From Sinorhizobium meliloti 4H41 (GTDB taxonomy: Bacteria; Pseudomonadota; Alphaproteobacteria; Rhizobiales; Rhizobiaceae), in contig NZ_AQWP01000004.1 of assembly GCF_000375585.1 (NCBI RefSeq), forward strand, positions 1-64,000: a DNA stretch of 64,000 nucleotides, given 5' to 3'. The position numbers were made by a program, and so were the translations under genes. Shown in pieces: positions 24,384 to 34,001 of this stretch; position 1 is the first letter of the stretch, and every line of letters starts with the position of its first letter. Below the pieces are notes generated by a model. It ran no database searches. It had not been told where the DNA came from and saw nothing but the letters and a program-made list of their open reading frames with translations.

Positions 24384-26036
24384 CTACTCGGCAACCACGG
24401 CCGGATCGCGCTGCAACCACTTCGGCTGCGGAACGGCCCGCAGCAGAGCTTGCGTGTATTCGTGCCGAGGTGAGACGAAAAGGGCTTCCGTCTCGCCTTC
24501 CTCGACGATCCTGCCGCGCTGCATCACCAGGATCCGGTCGGCGAATTGGCGCACGATGGGCAGATCGTGGGTAATGAAGACGTAGGAGAGGCCGAGGCGC
24601 TGGCGGAGATCGGCCAGAAGCTCGATGACCTGCATCTGAATCGACACGTCGAGCGCCGAAACCGCCTCGTCGCAGACGATCAGCTCGGGTTCACTGGCGA
24701 GTGCCCGGGCAATGGCGATGCGTTGCCGCTGCCCGCCGGAAAACTGATGCGGATGCCGTTCGGCATGCTCCGCCTTCAGGCCGACAAGCTCCAGCAGCTC
24801 CACGACACGGTCGTTCCAGCGTTCACGCGGCAGAATGTCCCCGTGGATCGCCCAGGGTTCGGAAATGATCGAGCGGACGTTCATGCGCGGATTCATCGAC
24901 CCGAATGGATCCTGGAACACCATCTGCACCCTTCGGCGGAAACCGTCGAGCGCCCTGCCCTTGAGCTTGAAAATGTCCTCGCCGGCAAAGAGTGCCGCGC
25001 CCGACGTGGGCTCGTTCAGTCTCAGCAGCATGCGTGCAATGCTCGATTTACCCGAACCGGACTCGCCAACGATACCGACCGTTTCCCCGCGACGAAGCGT
25101 GAAACTGACGTCGTCCACGGCCTTGAACTCCCGCTTGGGCGAGAACGGACCGGACCCCAGCTTGTAATGCTTGCTTAAGTGGGCGACCTGCAACAGGACC
25201 TCGCCCTGTGCGGCATTCCGGGGCGCTTTCGGCGCGTCGGCATGGGGCACGGCCGACATCAGCCGGCGGGTATAGGCGTGGCTCGGATTGGTAAACACGT
25301 CCTCGGCCTTGCCGCTCTCCACCACTTTGCCGCCATTCATCACGATGATCCGATCCGCCATGGCCGCGGCGACCTCGAGATCGTGGGTGATCATGATCAG
25401 TGCCATGCCGGTCTCGCGCTGCAGGTCCCGCAGGAGTTCGAGGATTTGTGCCTGAACGCTGACGTCGAGTGCCGTGGTCGGCTCGTCGGCGATCAGGATG
25501 TCCGGCTTCAGCGCGATCGCCATGGCGATCATCACGCGCTGCCTCTGTCCGCCCGAGAACTGGTGCGGATAATAGTCGATCCGCTCGTCGGCTTCAGGAA
25601 TTCCGACCCGCTCGAGCAGCCGAACGACCTTGTCGCGCACCGCACCCCCCTCGCCTCCGCCATGGCTCTCGAAAACCTCGGCGATCTGCCTGCCGACAGT
25701 ATAGACCGGGTTGAGATAGGCCAGCGGATCCTGGAAGATCATGGCGATGCGGCGGCCGTTCAGTTCACGCCGGCCTTCATCATCGAGGCGGGAAAGATCC
25801 GTCCCGTCGAACACCAGCGAGCCCGAGACGATGTCGCCCGGCGGGCAATCGATCAACCCCATCACCGTTCCGGTGCTGACGCTCTTTCCCGATCCGCTCT
25901 CGCCCAGGATGACGAGGGTTTCCCCCGGGCAGACGTCGAACGAGACGTCGTCGACGGCACGCACGGGGTCGCCTTCGGACAGGAAGTCGACCGTGAGTTT
26001 GTCGATCCGCAATATGGGTTTGTCCGGCGCGTTCAT
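24384..26036 (-). CDS. Fused two-domain oligopeptide-type ABC ATPase (DppD-DppF fusion)
   Basis: A 550-residue protein with two complete ABC cassettes. The first (about 1-265) has [28 protein letters not shown] and [11 protein letters not shown]. The second (about 280-550) has [28 protein letters not shown] and [12 protein letters not shown]. The second Walker B has DEA instead of DEP. It is last in the operon and its start overlaps the permease stop (ATGA). Such double ATPases serve peptide, glutathione or opine-type importers and power both permeases in place of separate D and F subunits. Confidence 0.93.
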   Translation of the reverse strand: MNAPDKPILRIDKLTVDFLSEGDPVRAVDDVSFDVCPGETLVILGESGSGKSVSTGTVMGLIDCPPGDIVSGSLVFDGTDLSRLDDEGRRELNGRRIAMIFQDPLAYLNPVYTVGRQIAEVFESHGGGEGGAVRDKVVRLLERVGIPEADERIDYYPHQFSGGQRQRVMIAMAIALKPDILIADEPTTALDVSVQAQILELLRDLQRETGMALIMITHDLEVAAAMADRIIVMNGGKVVESGKAEDVFTNPSHAYTRRLMSAVPHADAPKAPRNAAQGEVLLQVAHLSKHYKLGSGPFSPKREFKAVDDVSFTLRRGETVGIVGESGSGKSSIARMLLRLNEPTSGAALFAGEDIFKLKGRALDGFRRRVQMVFQDPFGSMNPRMNVRSIISEPWAIHGDILPRERWNDRVVELLELVGLKAEHAERHPHQFSGGQRQRIAIARALASEPELIVCDEAVSALDVSIQMQVIELLADLRQRLGLSYVFITHDLPIVRQFADRILVMQRGRIVEEGETEALFVSPRHEYTQALLRAVPQPKWLQRDPAVVAE

Positions 26037-26950
26037 CGCGGAGCCTTTCGCAGCGATTGCAGACGCCAGCGCTGCAGCGGATCGGCGACGGTCCGGGCCC
26101 AGCTGGCGAGAATGTTCAGGGAAAGCGTCGTCAGCAGGATCGCGAGCCCCGGCCAGAAAGCGATCCACCACGCCGTCTTCAGATAACCGCGGCCGTTGGC
26201 CACCATGGCGCCCCAGGTGAAATCCGGAGGCTGAATGCCAAGCCCGAGGAAACTCAAGGAGGATTCGGCCAGGATGACGGTAGCGAAATCGATCGCGGCT
26301 ATCGTTACCAGCGTCGGGAGCACGAGCGGTGCGATATGACGGAACAGGATGCGTCCGGTGCTCGCGCCCATGGAGCGCGCGGCACTGACGAACATGCGTT
26401 CGCGCAGTTCGAGCACTTCGGCCCGTGCGGTGCGGATGAAGATGGGCATGCGGGTAATCGCCAGCACGATCACCAGGTTCGTCATGCTGGGACCGAGCGT
26501 ATAGAGCACGATGAGCGCCAGCAGCAGCGAGGGAAAGCTCATCACCACATCGGCCAGGCGCAGGATGACGTGGCTGTACCAGCGCTCCGAATAGCCGGCG
26601 GCAAGGCCGAGAATGCCGCCTAGAGCCATGGAGCAGAAGACGGCAGCGGCCGCGATGCCGAGCGTGTTCTGCGCCCCGACGATCAGCCGCGCCAGGATCG
26701 GCCGTCCGAGCGTATCGGCTCCCAGAATGTAGATGAACCCGTGGTCCAGTGCGAAGGGCGGCAGGTTGCGTTGCCTGAGCCCGAGCTTGCCCGCAAGTTC
26801 GCCGACGAAGAGCGGTCCGACAAGCACGCAGACGATGAGCACGAAGAGAAAGACGGCTGCGCAGAGCGCCAGCTTGTCCCGGGTGAGATAGATTGCGAGC
26901 TGCCGCAGGGCGCCGGGCGACCTTACGGATGGCAATGCCAGGTCGGTCAT
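26033..26950 (-). CDS. Oligopeptide-type ABC permease (DppC type)
   Basis: A 305-residue inner-membrane permease. N-terminal tail, first helix LALCAAVFLFVLIVCVLVGP, the LGADTLGRPILARLIVGAQNTL block, and the ATPase-contacting EAA loop MFVSAARSMGASTGRILFRHIAP. It ends in a basic tail. It begins 12 bases after the stop of the DppB-type gene and overlaps the ATPase gene at its own stop. It is part of the KdgD operon transporter. Confidence 0.92.
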   Translation of the reverse strand: MTDLALPSVRSPGALRQLAIYLTRDKLALCAAVFLFVLIVCVLVGPLFVGELAGKLGLRQRNLPPFALDHGFIYILGADTLGRPILARLIVGAQNTLGIAAAAVFCSMALGGILGLAAGYSERWYSHVILRLADVVMSFPSLLLALIVLYTLGPSMTNLVIVLAITRMPIFIRTARAEVLELRERMFVSAARSMGASTGRILFRHIAPLVLPTLVTIAAIDFATVILAESSLSFLGLGIQPPDFTWGAMVANGRGYLKTAWWIAFWPGLAILLTTLSLNILASWARTVADPLQRWRLQSLRKAPR

Positions 26951-26962
26951 TGTCGCCTCCCC

Positions 26963-27880
26963 TCAGTAGCGGATACGCGGATCGAGCACTGCGTAAAGAA
27001 GATCGATCGCGATGTTGACGATGAAGATGGCGATTGCCGTGACGAGAATCGTCGATTGCACCACGGCAAAATCGCGCTGAACGATCGAATCGATCATCAG
27101 CTTGCCGATGCCCGGCCAGCCGAAGATCGTCTCGACGACGACGGCGCCGTTGATCAGCCCGGTCGCCAGGTCACCGGCGACGGTGATCACCGGCAGCAGC
27201 GAATTCCTGAGCGCGTGACCGAAGATGATCTTGCGACGCTTCATGCCTTTGGCGTGGGCGGTCTTGATAAAGGGCGAGGCGAGCGCAGAGATCATCGTGC
27301 CACGCACAACCTGGACCAGCAGCCCGAAAGGACGAAGCATCAGGACGACGATCGGCATGATCCAGTGCAGGGCAGTGCCCGTACCCGACGTCGGCAACAT
27401 GCCGAGCCCGACCGCGAAGACGAGAATGCCGACGATCGCGATCCAGAAATCGGGGGTGCTCGCACCCGCCAGCGAAACGAGGCCGGCGACGCGGTCGAAC
27501 AGGCTCCCGGGACGGGCAGCGGCCAGCGCGCCGACGACGATGGCCAGAACGGTTGCGAGCGTCATCGCGACCAAAGCCAGCTTCAACGTGGCCGGAAAGG
27601 CCTCGAGAGCGACCTCGATCGCCGACCGGTTCTGTCGCAGCGACTGGCCGAAATCCAGGGACATGAGGTTTTGCAGATACTGGAAGAACTGCACGTAAAT
27701 CGGCTGGTCCAGACCGTTCAGGCGGGCGAAGGCCTGGCGCGCCTCGAGACTTGAATCGAGAGGCAGGTAGAGGGCCGACGGATCGCCGGTCAAACGCGTG
27801 AGGAAGAAGACGAGCGTCAGCAGGCCGATCACCGAAATTACGCTGTGATATGCCCGCCGGCCGATATAGCCGAGCATCAT
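26963..27880 (-). CDS. Oligopeptide-type ABC permease (DppB type)
   Basis: A 305-residue permease with N-terminus MMLGYIGRRAYHSVISVIGLL, a large periplasmic loop (TGDPSALYLPLDSS) and the EAA loop FIKTAHAKGMKRRKIIFGHALRN. The ending LYAVLDPRIRY is family-typical. ATG 27880 follows GAGG with a six-base spacer. A stem-loop lies in the 73-base gap between it and the binding-protein gene. Confidence 0.91.
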   Translation of the reverse strand: MMLGYIGRRAYHSVISVIGLLTLVFFLTRLTGDPSALYLPLDSSLEARQAFARLNGLDQPIYVQFFQYLQNLMSLDFGQSLRQNRSAIEVALEAFPATLKLALVAMTLATVLAIVVGALAAARPGSLFDRVAGLVSLAGASTPDFWIAIVGILVFAVGLGMLPTSGTGTALHWIMPIVVLMLRPFGLLVQVVRGTMISALASPFIKTAHAKGMKRRKIIFGHALRNSLLPVITVAGDLATGLINGAVVVETIFGWPGIGKLMIDSIVQRDFAVVQSTILVTAIAIFIVNIAIDLLYAVLDPRIRY

Positions 27881-27914
27881 GCGGAGCCTCTGGATTCCCT
27901 TGCAGTTCATGCGA

Positions 27915-27935
27915 GCGCGCGAACGTGTCGCGCGC
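27915..27935 (-). other. Intercistronic stem-loop after the second SBP gene
   Basis: GCGCGCGA (27915-27922) pairs perfectly with TCGCGCGC (27928-27935) over a five-base loop, directly after the SBP stop at 27954. The position matches the hairpin at 8622-8648 in the other dipeptide-type operon. Confidence 0.65.
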
Positions 27936-27953
27936 CCGCCCGGATGGTGTCAC

Positions 27954-29462
27954 TCAGTCCTTGAGGGCGATATTGGCGAGCGGGATCTCGCTGTTGGTCG
28001 TGATGTCCGGCTTCCACTCGAGGCGGCTGCCGACCCGGGTGTAGCCGATCATGTGGAACATCGGGATGTCGACCGCGAGATCGTCATGCACCTTCGCGAA
28101 GATCGCCTTGAACTTTGCCGTACGGTCCTCGCCGGTGGCAGCCATGGCATCGGCGACCTCCTTGTCGAGTCCCGCATCCTCGAAGGTCGAATAGCTCCCG
28201 CCCGAGGTGTAGAAGATCGGAACGGTGAAGGCGGCATCACCCTTGTTGTTGTCGTGCATCATCTGCAGCAGGTTCGGCCCGCGGCTCTCCGGGAAAGGCT
28301 TCTGCAGGTAGCGCAGCCAATCGTTCACGTCGAGCATCGTCAGCTTGACGTTCAGGCCGACATCCTGCCACATGGCCATCATGGCTTCCATGGCTTCCGT
28401 ACCGTTGGGGTAGATGCCGTTGCGGCCGATCAGTTCGATTTCGGTATCGACCGGTACGCCCGCGGCCTTGGCCTCGGCAATCAGCGCCCGCGCCTTTTCG
28501 GCATCGAACGCCCAGGGCGCCAGCTTGTCGTCGTGGCCGTTGATGCCGGTGACGACCATCTGCGAAGCCCGTTGCACGTCCTCGCCGAAAAGCTGCGCGA
28601 GACCATCCCAGTCGATCGCCAGGTTCAGCGCCTTGCGGATTCGGACGTCGTCGAGCGGAGCAAAGCCGGCATCGATGCGGATCGCGGTGGTTTCGGAGTT
28701 CAGATAGGCGAAGTCCGTTTCCGGATTGGTCGCGTCCTGGATCGCAATGGACGGCGTCAGATCGGCCTCGCCGGTCTCCACCATGGCGGCGCGAATCGAG
28801 GATTCCGGGCGCCAGACATAGCTGGCCTTGGCAATGGCCGGCTTCTCGCCCCAGTAGCCGTCGAAGGCTTCCAGCACGACCGTCTGCGGGGTGAAGCTCG
28901 AAAGCTTGAACGGCCCGGTTCCGACCGGATCGTTCACGGCCTTGTCCGCCGGCGTGTTCGGCGAGACGATCATGACCACGCTGAGCAGCGTCGGCAGAAT
29001 CGGCTGCGGCTTGTCCGATTTGATCTCGACCGTCAGGTCATCGATCGGCGTGACGGTCAGCTTGGCATCGCCGAACTTGGCGATGTTGCTGCAGGTCAGC
29101 TTGCCGCCGGTCATCCGCTCGATCGAGAATTTGACCGCCTCGGCATTGAAAGCGGCTCCGTCCTGGAACTTGACTCCTTCACGCAGCTTGAGCTGCCAGG
29201 TGTTCGGATCGGTCTGCTTCCACTCGGTCGCAAGACCGGGTATTGGCTGACCGCTTTTCGGATCGACGATGGTCAGCGGCTCGACGACGTTGCGGCTCAA
29301 TATCTGACCGACATTGGTGATGATGGTACCGCAGGGCTCAAGATTGGCCGGCTGTTCCGGCAGAACGATCTTGATTTCCGAGGCGCTCTGCGCGCCGGCC
29401 CATCCGGCCCAGCCGGCCACCACCATTGCGCCTGCGATGACGCGAACAGATTTATTTCCCAT
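27954..29462 (-). CDS. SBP family 5 binding protein of the KdgD operon
   Basis: A 502-residue periplasmic binding protein, signal peptide residues 1-24 (VVAGWAGWAGAQ). Family 5 landmarks are WQLKLREGVKFQDGAAFNAEAV, VGTGPFKLSSF and VRIRKALNLAIDWDGLAQLFGEDV (as landmarks). The pocket sequence differs widely from that of the SBP at 8672, so the ligand is different. It lies 75 bases after the kdgD-like gene and is probably the receptor for the substrate, or a glycoconjugate of it, that this dehydratase or aldolase consumes. Confidence 0.92.
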   Translation of the reverse strand: MGNKSVRVIAGAMVVAGWAGWAGAQSASEIKIVLPEQPANLEPCGTIITNVGQILSRNVVEPLTIVDPKSGQPIPGLATEWKQTDPNTWQLKLREGVKFQDGAAFNAEAVKFSIERMTGGKLTCSNIAKFGDAKLTVTPIDDLTVEIKSDKPQPILPTLLSVVMIVSPNTPADKAVNDPVGTGPFKLSSFTPQTVVLEAFDGYWGEKPAIAKASYVWRPESSIRAAMVETGEADLTPSIAIQDATNPETDFAYLNSETTAIRIDAGFAPLDDVRIRKALNLAIDWDGLAQLFGEDVQRASQMVVTGINGHDDKLAPWAFDAEKARALIAEAKAAGVPVDTEIELIGRNGIYPNGTEAMEAMMAMWQDVGLNVKLTMLDVNDWLRYLQKPFPESRGPNLLQMMHDNNKGDAAFTVPIFYTSGGSYSTFEDAGLDKEVADAMAATGEDRTAKFKAIFAKVHDDLAVDIPMFHMIGYTRVGSRLEWKPDITTNSEIPLANIALKD

Positions 29463-29537
29463 TGCACTCCTCCCCAGTTGGAACGACGACGTTTGAGGCG
29501 GGCGCCATCCTCCTGGCGCCCGGCCCGATGTTTCTCT

Positions 29538-30479
<942 letters not shown>

Positions 30480-30490
30480 TCATATGATGA
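30480..30490. promoter_or_regulatory. GntR operator candidate upstream of kdgD
   Basis: TCATATGATGA, containing the palindrome TCATATGA. The identical 11-mer occurs inverted at 31285-31295 upstream of the gntR gene itself. It lies between the gntR stop (30504) and the kdgD start (30443). Confidence 0.6.
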
Positions 30491-30503
30491 CTTTTGAGAT
30501 GAG

Positions 30504-31256
30504 TCAATCAACCTCGCCGAATTTTTCGCTCGGGCGCCAGGTCGTCAGCGAGCGGTACCGCTTGATCCCGGTGACGAGATGGCGGCGCATCGCCTCCCGG
30601 GCCCGGTCCGGATCCCGCGCAAGGATCGCCTCGGCGATCTCGCGGTGCTCGAGGAGAATGGGCTCGTCCCGGCTCGGCAACGGATCCACGCCGCCCATGA
30701 CCGTGCGAAACTTCACGCGCGGGATCATGCGGCGCCCGACATGCTCCAGAAAGGTGCGGAAGCGGGTGTTGTTTGTGGCCGTCGCAATAGCCATGTGAAA
30801 CTGGAAATCGGCCTCGTCCGTGGGCTTCCCTTCTGCGACGAGATGGGCAAAACGCTCGACCTGAGTCTGGATTTCGGCCTCCTGCGCCGGAGAACTGCGC
30901 GCCGCCGCCAGGCCTGCCGCCTCGACTTCGATGCCGATGCGCAGTTCGAGCTCCTCGATGATATCGGAAATCTTGTCGGTCTCGCCGGTGAAAAGCCTGA
31001 GGCCGGGGTCGCTCTGCCGCGGCCCTATCACGAAGACGCCCGATCCCTGCCGCGACTCCACCAAGCCATCGGCCCTGAGCGCTGCGATCGCCTCCCTCAC
31101 CACCGTCCGACTGAAGCCGAACTTGTCGATCAAGGCCGGCTCGGTCGGCAACTTGTCGCCCGGCGCATAGTATCCCGCCTCGATCTGCGCCTTTATGGCG
31201 TCTGCCACCTGCGAGGACAGCGACGGGCGACCGCCTCCCTTTTTCCTACTCGGCAT
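30504..31256 (-). CDS. FadR-type GntR regulator (FCD domain)
   Basis: A 250-residue regulator. The winged HTH spans about residues 10-75 (SSQVADAIKAQIEAGYY, KLPTEPALIDKFGFSRTVVR, then a QGSGVFV wing). An all-helical FCD ligand domain follows, with FHMAIATATNN and the His of EHREIAEAI as likely metal ligands. ATG 31256 (MPSRKK) has GGGA six bases upstream; ATGs at 31268 and 31277 are alternatives. The gene is upstream of and collinear with kdgD. Matching 11-mers before both genes suggest autoregulation and control of the operon by a sugar-acid-type effector. Confidence 0.9.
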   Translation of the reverse strand: MPSRKKGGGRPSLSSQVADAIKAQIEAGYYAPGDKLPTEPALIDKFGFSRTVVREAIAALRADGLVESRQGSGVFVIGPRQSDPGLRLFTGETDKISDIIEELELRIGIEVEAAGLAAARSSPAQEAEIQTQVERFAHLVAEGKPTDEADFQFHMAIATATNNTRFRTFLEHVGRRMIPRVKFRTVMGGVDPLPSRDEPILLEHREIAEAILARDPDRAREAMRRHLVTGIKRYRSLTTWRPSEKFGEVD

Positions 31257-31284
31257 GAATATTCCCATACCCCGCATCTTCAAA

Positions 31285-31295
31285 TCATCATATGA
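31285..31295. promoter_or_regulatory. GntR operator candidate upstream of gntR
   Basis: TCATCATATGA, the exact reverse complement of the 11-mer at 30480-30490. It is 29 bases before the gntR start codon. Confidence 0.6.
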
Positions 31296-31431
31296 CTGCG
31301 ACTGTTAGTTGTCGCAGACATCTTATGGGATTATCGAACGGCGGTACAGCAGATTTCGAGCCGGTTACGCGCGGACGAGATGCAGCAAGCCTGAGACGAA
31401 GTCGGATAAGGGGCGACAGCAGGCATGTTCC

Positions 31432-31456
31432 GGAACATTTCGGCTCGTGCAACGTT
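31432..31456 (+). promoter_or_regulatory. Perfect EcfG/RpoE2-type promoter
   Basis: GGAAC (31432-31436), 16 bases, CGTT (31453-31456), matching the alphaproteobacterial general-stress consensus exactly. It lies 65 bases before the ferritin-like gene. Confidence 0.7.
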
Positions 31457-31520
31457 CGACAGAGTTGGCCCGCACCTGAGGAGCCAAGACTGACGCCGGG
31501 CGGGCTTCAAGGAGGAAGCC

Positions 31521-32393
31521 ATGATCCGCGCACTGCCATCAATTTTCCTTCCGCGCCGCCGCCTTTTGCAGCTTGGCCTCGGGGCAACGCTCGTTTCAAC
31601 CGCAGGCTTCCCCGCGATATCGCAGGCCGACGAGCCGAGTGACGTCGAGGACGAGGACATATTCCAGTTTGCGCTCAACCTCGAATACATGGAAGCTGAG
31701 TACTATCTGCGTGGCACGACGGGCAAAGGCATCGATGATTCCGATGCAGGTTCTGACGCCGGCCCGGTGACCGGCGGCAAGCAAGTCTCCTTCGCTACCC
31801 CTGCGATTGGCGCGTTCATGCGGGAGGTTGCGGAAAACGAACTTGCGCACGTCAGATTCTATCGCAAGACGCTCGCAGATCAGGCTGTGCCGAGGCCGGC
31901 CATTGATTTCGACGCCGGCTTTGCCGCGGTCGCGAAAGCGGCGGGGCTCGGCGAGGACTTTGATCCGTTCGGTAATGAGACGAACTTCGTGCTCGGCGGC
32001 ATGCTATTCGAAGATGTTGGCGTTACCGCCTATGCCGGAGCAGCCACCGTCCTCAAGAACAAGGACTTTCTCGCCGCCGCCGCCGGCATCCTGGCAGTCG
32101 AGGCCTACCACATGGGCATGGCGCGATCTACCCTTTACCGAAAGGGCGAAGAAGCCTGGAAGGCCGCGCAAGCGGTGTCCGACGCACGGGATAAAATTGA
32201 TGGCGCGGAAGACAAGGATCAGGGCATTCAGATGGATGGCAAGGCCAACATCGTTCCCTCGACGCCGGATGCGATTGCGTTCACCCGGACCCCGCAAGAG
32301 GTCCTACGCATCGTTTATCTCTCCGACAAGGAAGGCGTCAGCAAGGGTGGCTTTTACCCCAATGGAATGAACGGCAAGATAAAAAGCACCTGA
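31521..32393 (+). CDS. Tat-exported ferritin-like (desiccation-type) protein
   Basis: A 290-residue Ferritin_2-domain protein. A twin-arginine-like signal, PRRRLLQLGLG (11-21), is followed by a hydrophobic stretch and AISQA, so it is probably exported folded. Ferritin-type ligand motifs are visible: LEYMEAEYY, ENELAHVRFY and VEAYHMGMAR. Relatives include the plant desiccation protein PCC13-62 and bacterial stress proteins; metal or peroxide handling is likely but unproven. AAGGAGG lies seven to thirteen bases before ATG 31521. A perfect EcfG-type promoter upstream places it in the general stress response. Confidence 0.85.
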   Translation: MIRALPSIFLPRRRLLQLGLGATLVSTAGFPAISQADEPSDVEDEDIFQFALNLEYMEAEYYLRGTTGKGIDDSDAGSDAGPVTGGKQVSFATPAIGAFMREVAENELAHVRFYRKTLADQAVPRPAIDFDAGFAAVAKAAGLGEDFDPFGNETNFVLGGMLFEDVGVTAYAGAATVLKNKDFLAAAAGILAVEAYHMGMARSTLYRKGEEAWKAAQAVSDARDKIDGAEDKDQGIQMDGKANIVPSTPDAIAFTRTPQEVLRIVYLSDKEGVSKGGFYPNGMNGKIKST

Positions 32394-32418
32394 ATCGGTA
32401 GCATTTGTCTGTGTGTGA

Positions 32419-32439
32419 TGTGCTCCCCGCGCGAGCACA
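32419..32439. terminator. Stem-loop between convergent genes
   Basis: TGTGCTC (32419-32425) pairs with GAGCACA (32433-32439), loop of seven. It lies between the ferritin-like stop and the convergent MFS stop (32527). No T-tract. Confidence 0.45.
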
Positions 32440-32526
32440 CCGTGTGCTTGCCATCTGATTGCGTTCTTGTTCGGCTTTGCGCCCGCATCCCGGGAATCGC
32501 AGCGAGCTCACATCATTGCGGAGAGC

Positions 32527-33840
32527 TCAGGCCAGCGATACCTGGCGCGTCTCGGCGTCGATCAGAAAGGCCGCAACGGCAGCCACGAGCAGAAGACCGG
32601 CAAAGATGCCGATGGCGAGACCGAAACTCTGCGCCACCACCAGCCCCATCAGCGATGGAGCAAGCAAGCCGCCGAGCCGGGCCATGGCGCCGGCAGCACC
32701 CATTCCCGTCGCCCGCGATGCCGTAGGATAGAGTTCCGGCGTATAGGCATAAAGCGCGCCCCAGGTGCCGAGCAAGGCGAAGCTCATGATCAGGAGCGAA
32801 GTCCCGATCAGCGTTGCAGTGCCGGCAATCACGAAGAGCAGGCAGCCAAGTGCCGAGAGGAGGCAGAAGCCTATCAGGGTAGGTCTTCGGCCCCATTTCT
32901 CGACCCCGTAGGCGGCCAGCGCGTAGCCGGGGATCTGCGCCAACGCCAGGACGACGAGGAAACCGTAGCCCCGAACGAACCCGAAGCCTTCGCCCGCGAG
33001 CCGCGGAGGCATCCAGGTAAAGACGCCGTAATATGATATCGAGACCAGAAACCAGATGGCTAGGATCATCAGGCTGCGCTTGCGAAGATCGACGGAAAAA
33101 ATGCCGGCGCTCTGCGCCACCGGCGACGGCACCAGCGATGCGTCGGCACCAAGCTGCGTCTTGCCGTTAACGACGAGGATCCGATCGACGATGGCCTTCG
33201 CCTCGGAGATCTTTCCGCGGCGGAGCAGGTAGAGCGGCGATTCCGGCACCAGGAAACGCAGCCCCAGGCCGATCAGCGCCGGCAGTGCAGTCACGGCGAA
33301 AATGTAGCGCCAGGCGTCCGCTACCCCGGCGAGGCTCGCACCCCATGCGGCGAGCGCAACGATGAGCGTGCCGACGGCCCAGAAGCCCTCCAGCATCACC
33401 AGCCAGCGGCCGCGATTGCGAGCAGGCAGAAACTCCGCCATCATCGCATAGTCGACCGGCAGAGTTCCCCCCACCGCCGCGCCGGTGAGGAACCGCAGCA
33501 GAAGCAGGATGGAAAAATCCTGTGCAAAGACCGACAGCATGCCGAAGACTGCGTCGCAGGCGACGGTGGCAATCAGGACGCGCCGGCGGCCGATACGGTC
33601 CGCAAGCCTGCCGAAACCCGCGGCGCCGAACAACATCCCGAGAAAGAACAGCGTGCCCGTCTGCAGCGCTTGCGGAACCGACAGGCCGAAAGTGGCGGCG
33701 ATCGATGCGGCCGTGAAGCCGACCGCCAGCACCTGCATCGCGTCGGCTGCCCAAACCAGACCGAAAATGGCGATGAGGCGGCGCTGGTAGGCGCCGGTTC
33801 CGGCGCGGTCGAGCGCATCGTCTATCGTGATTGTCGCCAT
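32527..33840 (-). CDS. MFS carrier (NiaP/AAHS-like organic-acid transporter)
   Basis: A 437-residue major facilitator protein with twelve predicted helices. The helix 2-3 loop is FGRLADRIGRRRVL, repeated in degenerate form in the second half as YGVEKWGRRPTL. LVPESPLYLLRRGKISEA in the central loop is typical of the sugar-porter/SV2/NiaP and aromatic acid:H+ symporter group. Start 33840 (MATITIDD). It lies 161 bases after the ligase gene on the same strand, so it is a good candidate to import the acid that the ligase activates. Confidence 0.87.
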   Translation of the reverse strand: MATITIDDALDRAGTGAYQRRLIAIFGLVWAADAMQVLAVGFTAASIAATFGLSVPQALQTGTLFFLGMLFGAAGFGRLADRIGRRRVLIATVACDAVFGMLSVFAQDFSILLLLRFLTGAAVGGTLPVDYAMMAEFLPARNRGRWLVMLEGFWAVGTLIVALAAWGASLAGVADAWRYIFAVTALPALIGLGLRFLVPESPLYLLRRGKISEAKAIVDRILVVNGKTQLGADASLVPSPVAQSAGIFSVDLRKRSLMILAIWFLVSISYYGVFTWMPPRLAGEGFGFVRGYGFLVVLALAQIPGYALAAYGVEKWGRRPTLIGFCLLSALGCLLFVIAGTATLIGTSLLIMSFALLGTWGALYAYTPELYPTASRATGMGAAGAMARLGGLLAPSLMGLVVAQSFGLAIGIFAGLLLVAAVAAFLIDAETRQVSLA

Positions 33841-33849
33841 TCGCCCTTT

Positions 33850-33880
33850 CTCCGGTTCGGCGGACCGCCGCAATCCGGAG
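33850..33880 (-). other. Stem-loop in the leader of the MFS gene
   Basis: CTCCGG (33850-33855) pairs with CCGGAG (33875-33880), with an inner CGGC (33858-33861)/GCCG (33867-33870) stem. It is ten bases before the MFS start and could act on translation or as a partial terminator after the ligase gene. Confidence 0.4.
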
Positions 33881-34001
33881 AAGTCCGCGTGGATCGGCTG
33901 CCGGTTACAGACGTCGGCTGCCGCAGCTCAATTCGATATACGCTCCTACTTCTCGCATCGAAGGGAGGATGGCAAGCCGAGCGGGCGCCGGTGAGGCGGG
34001 A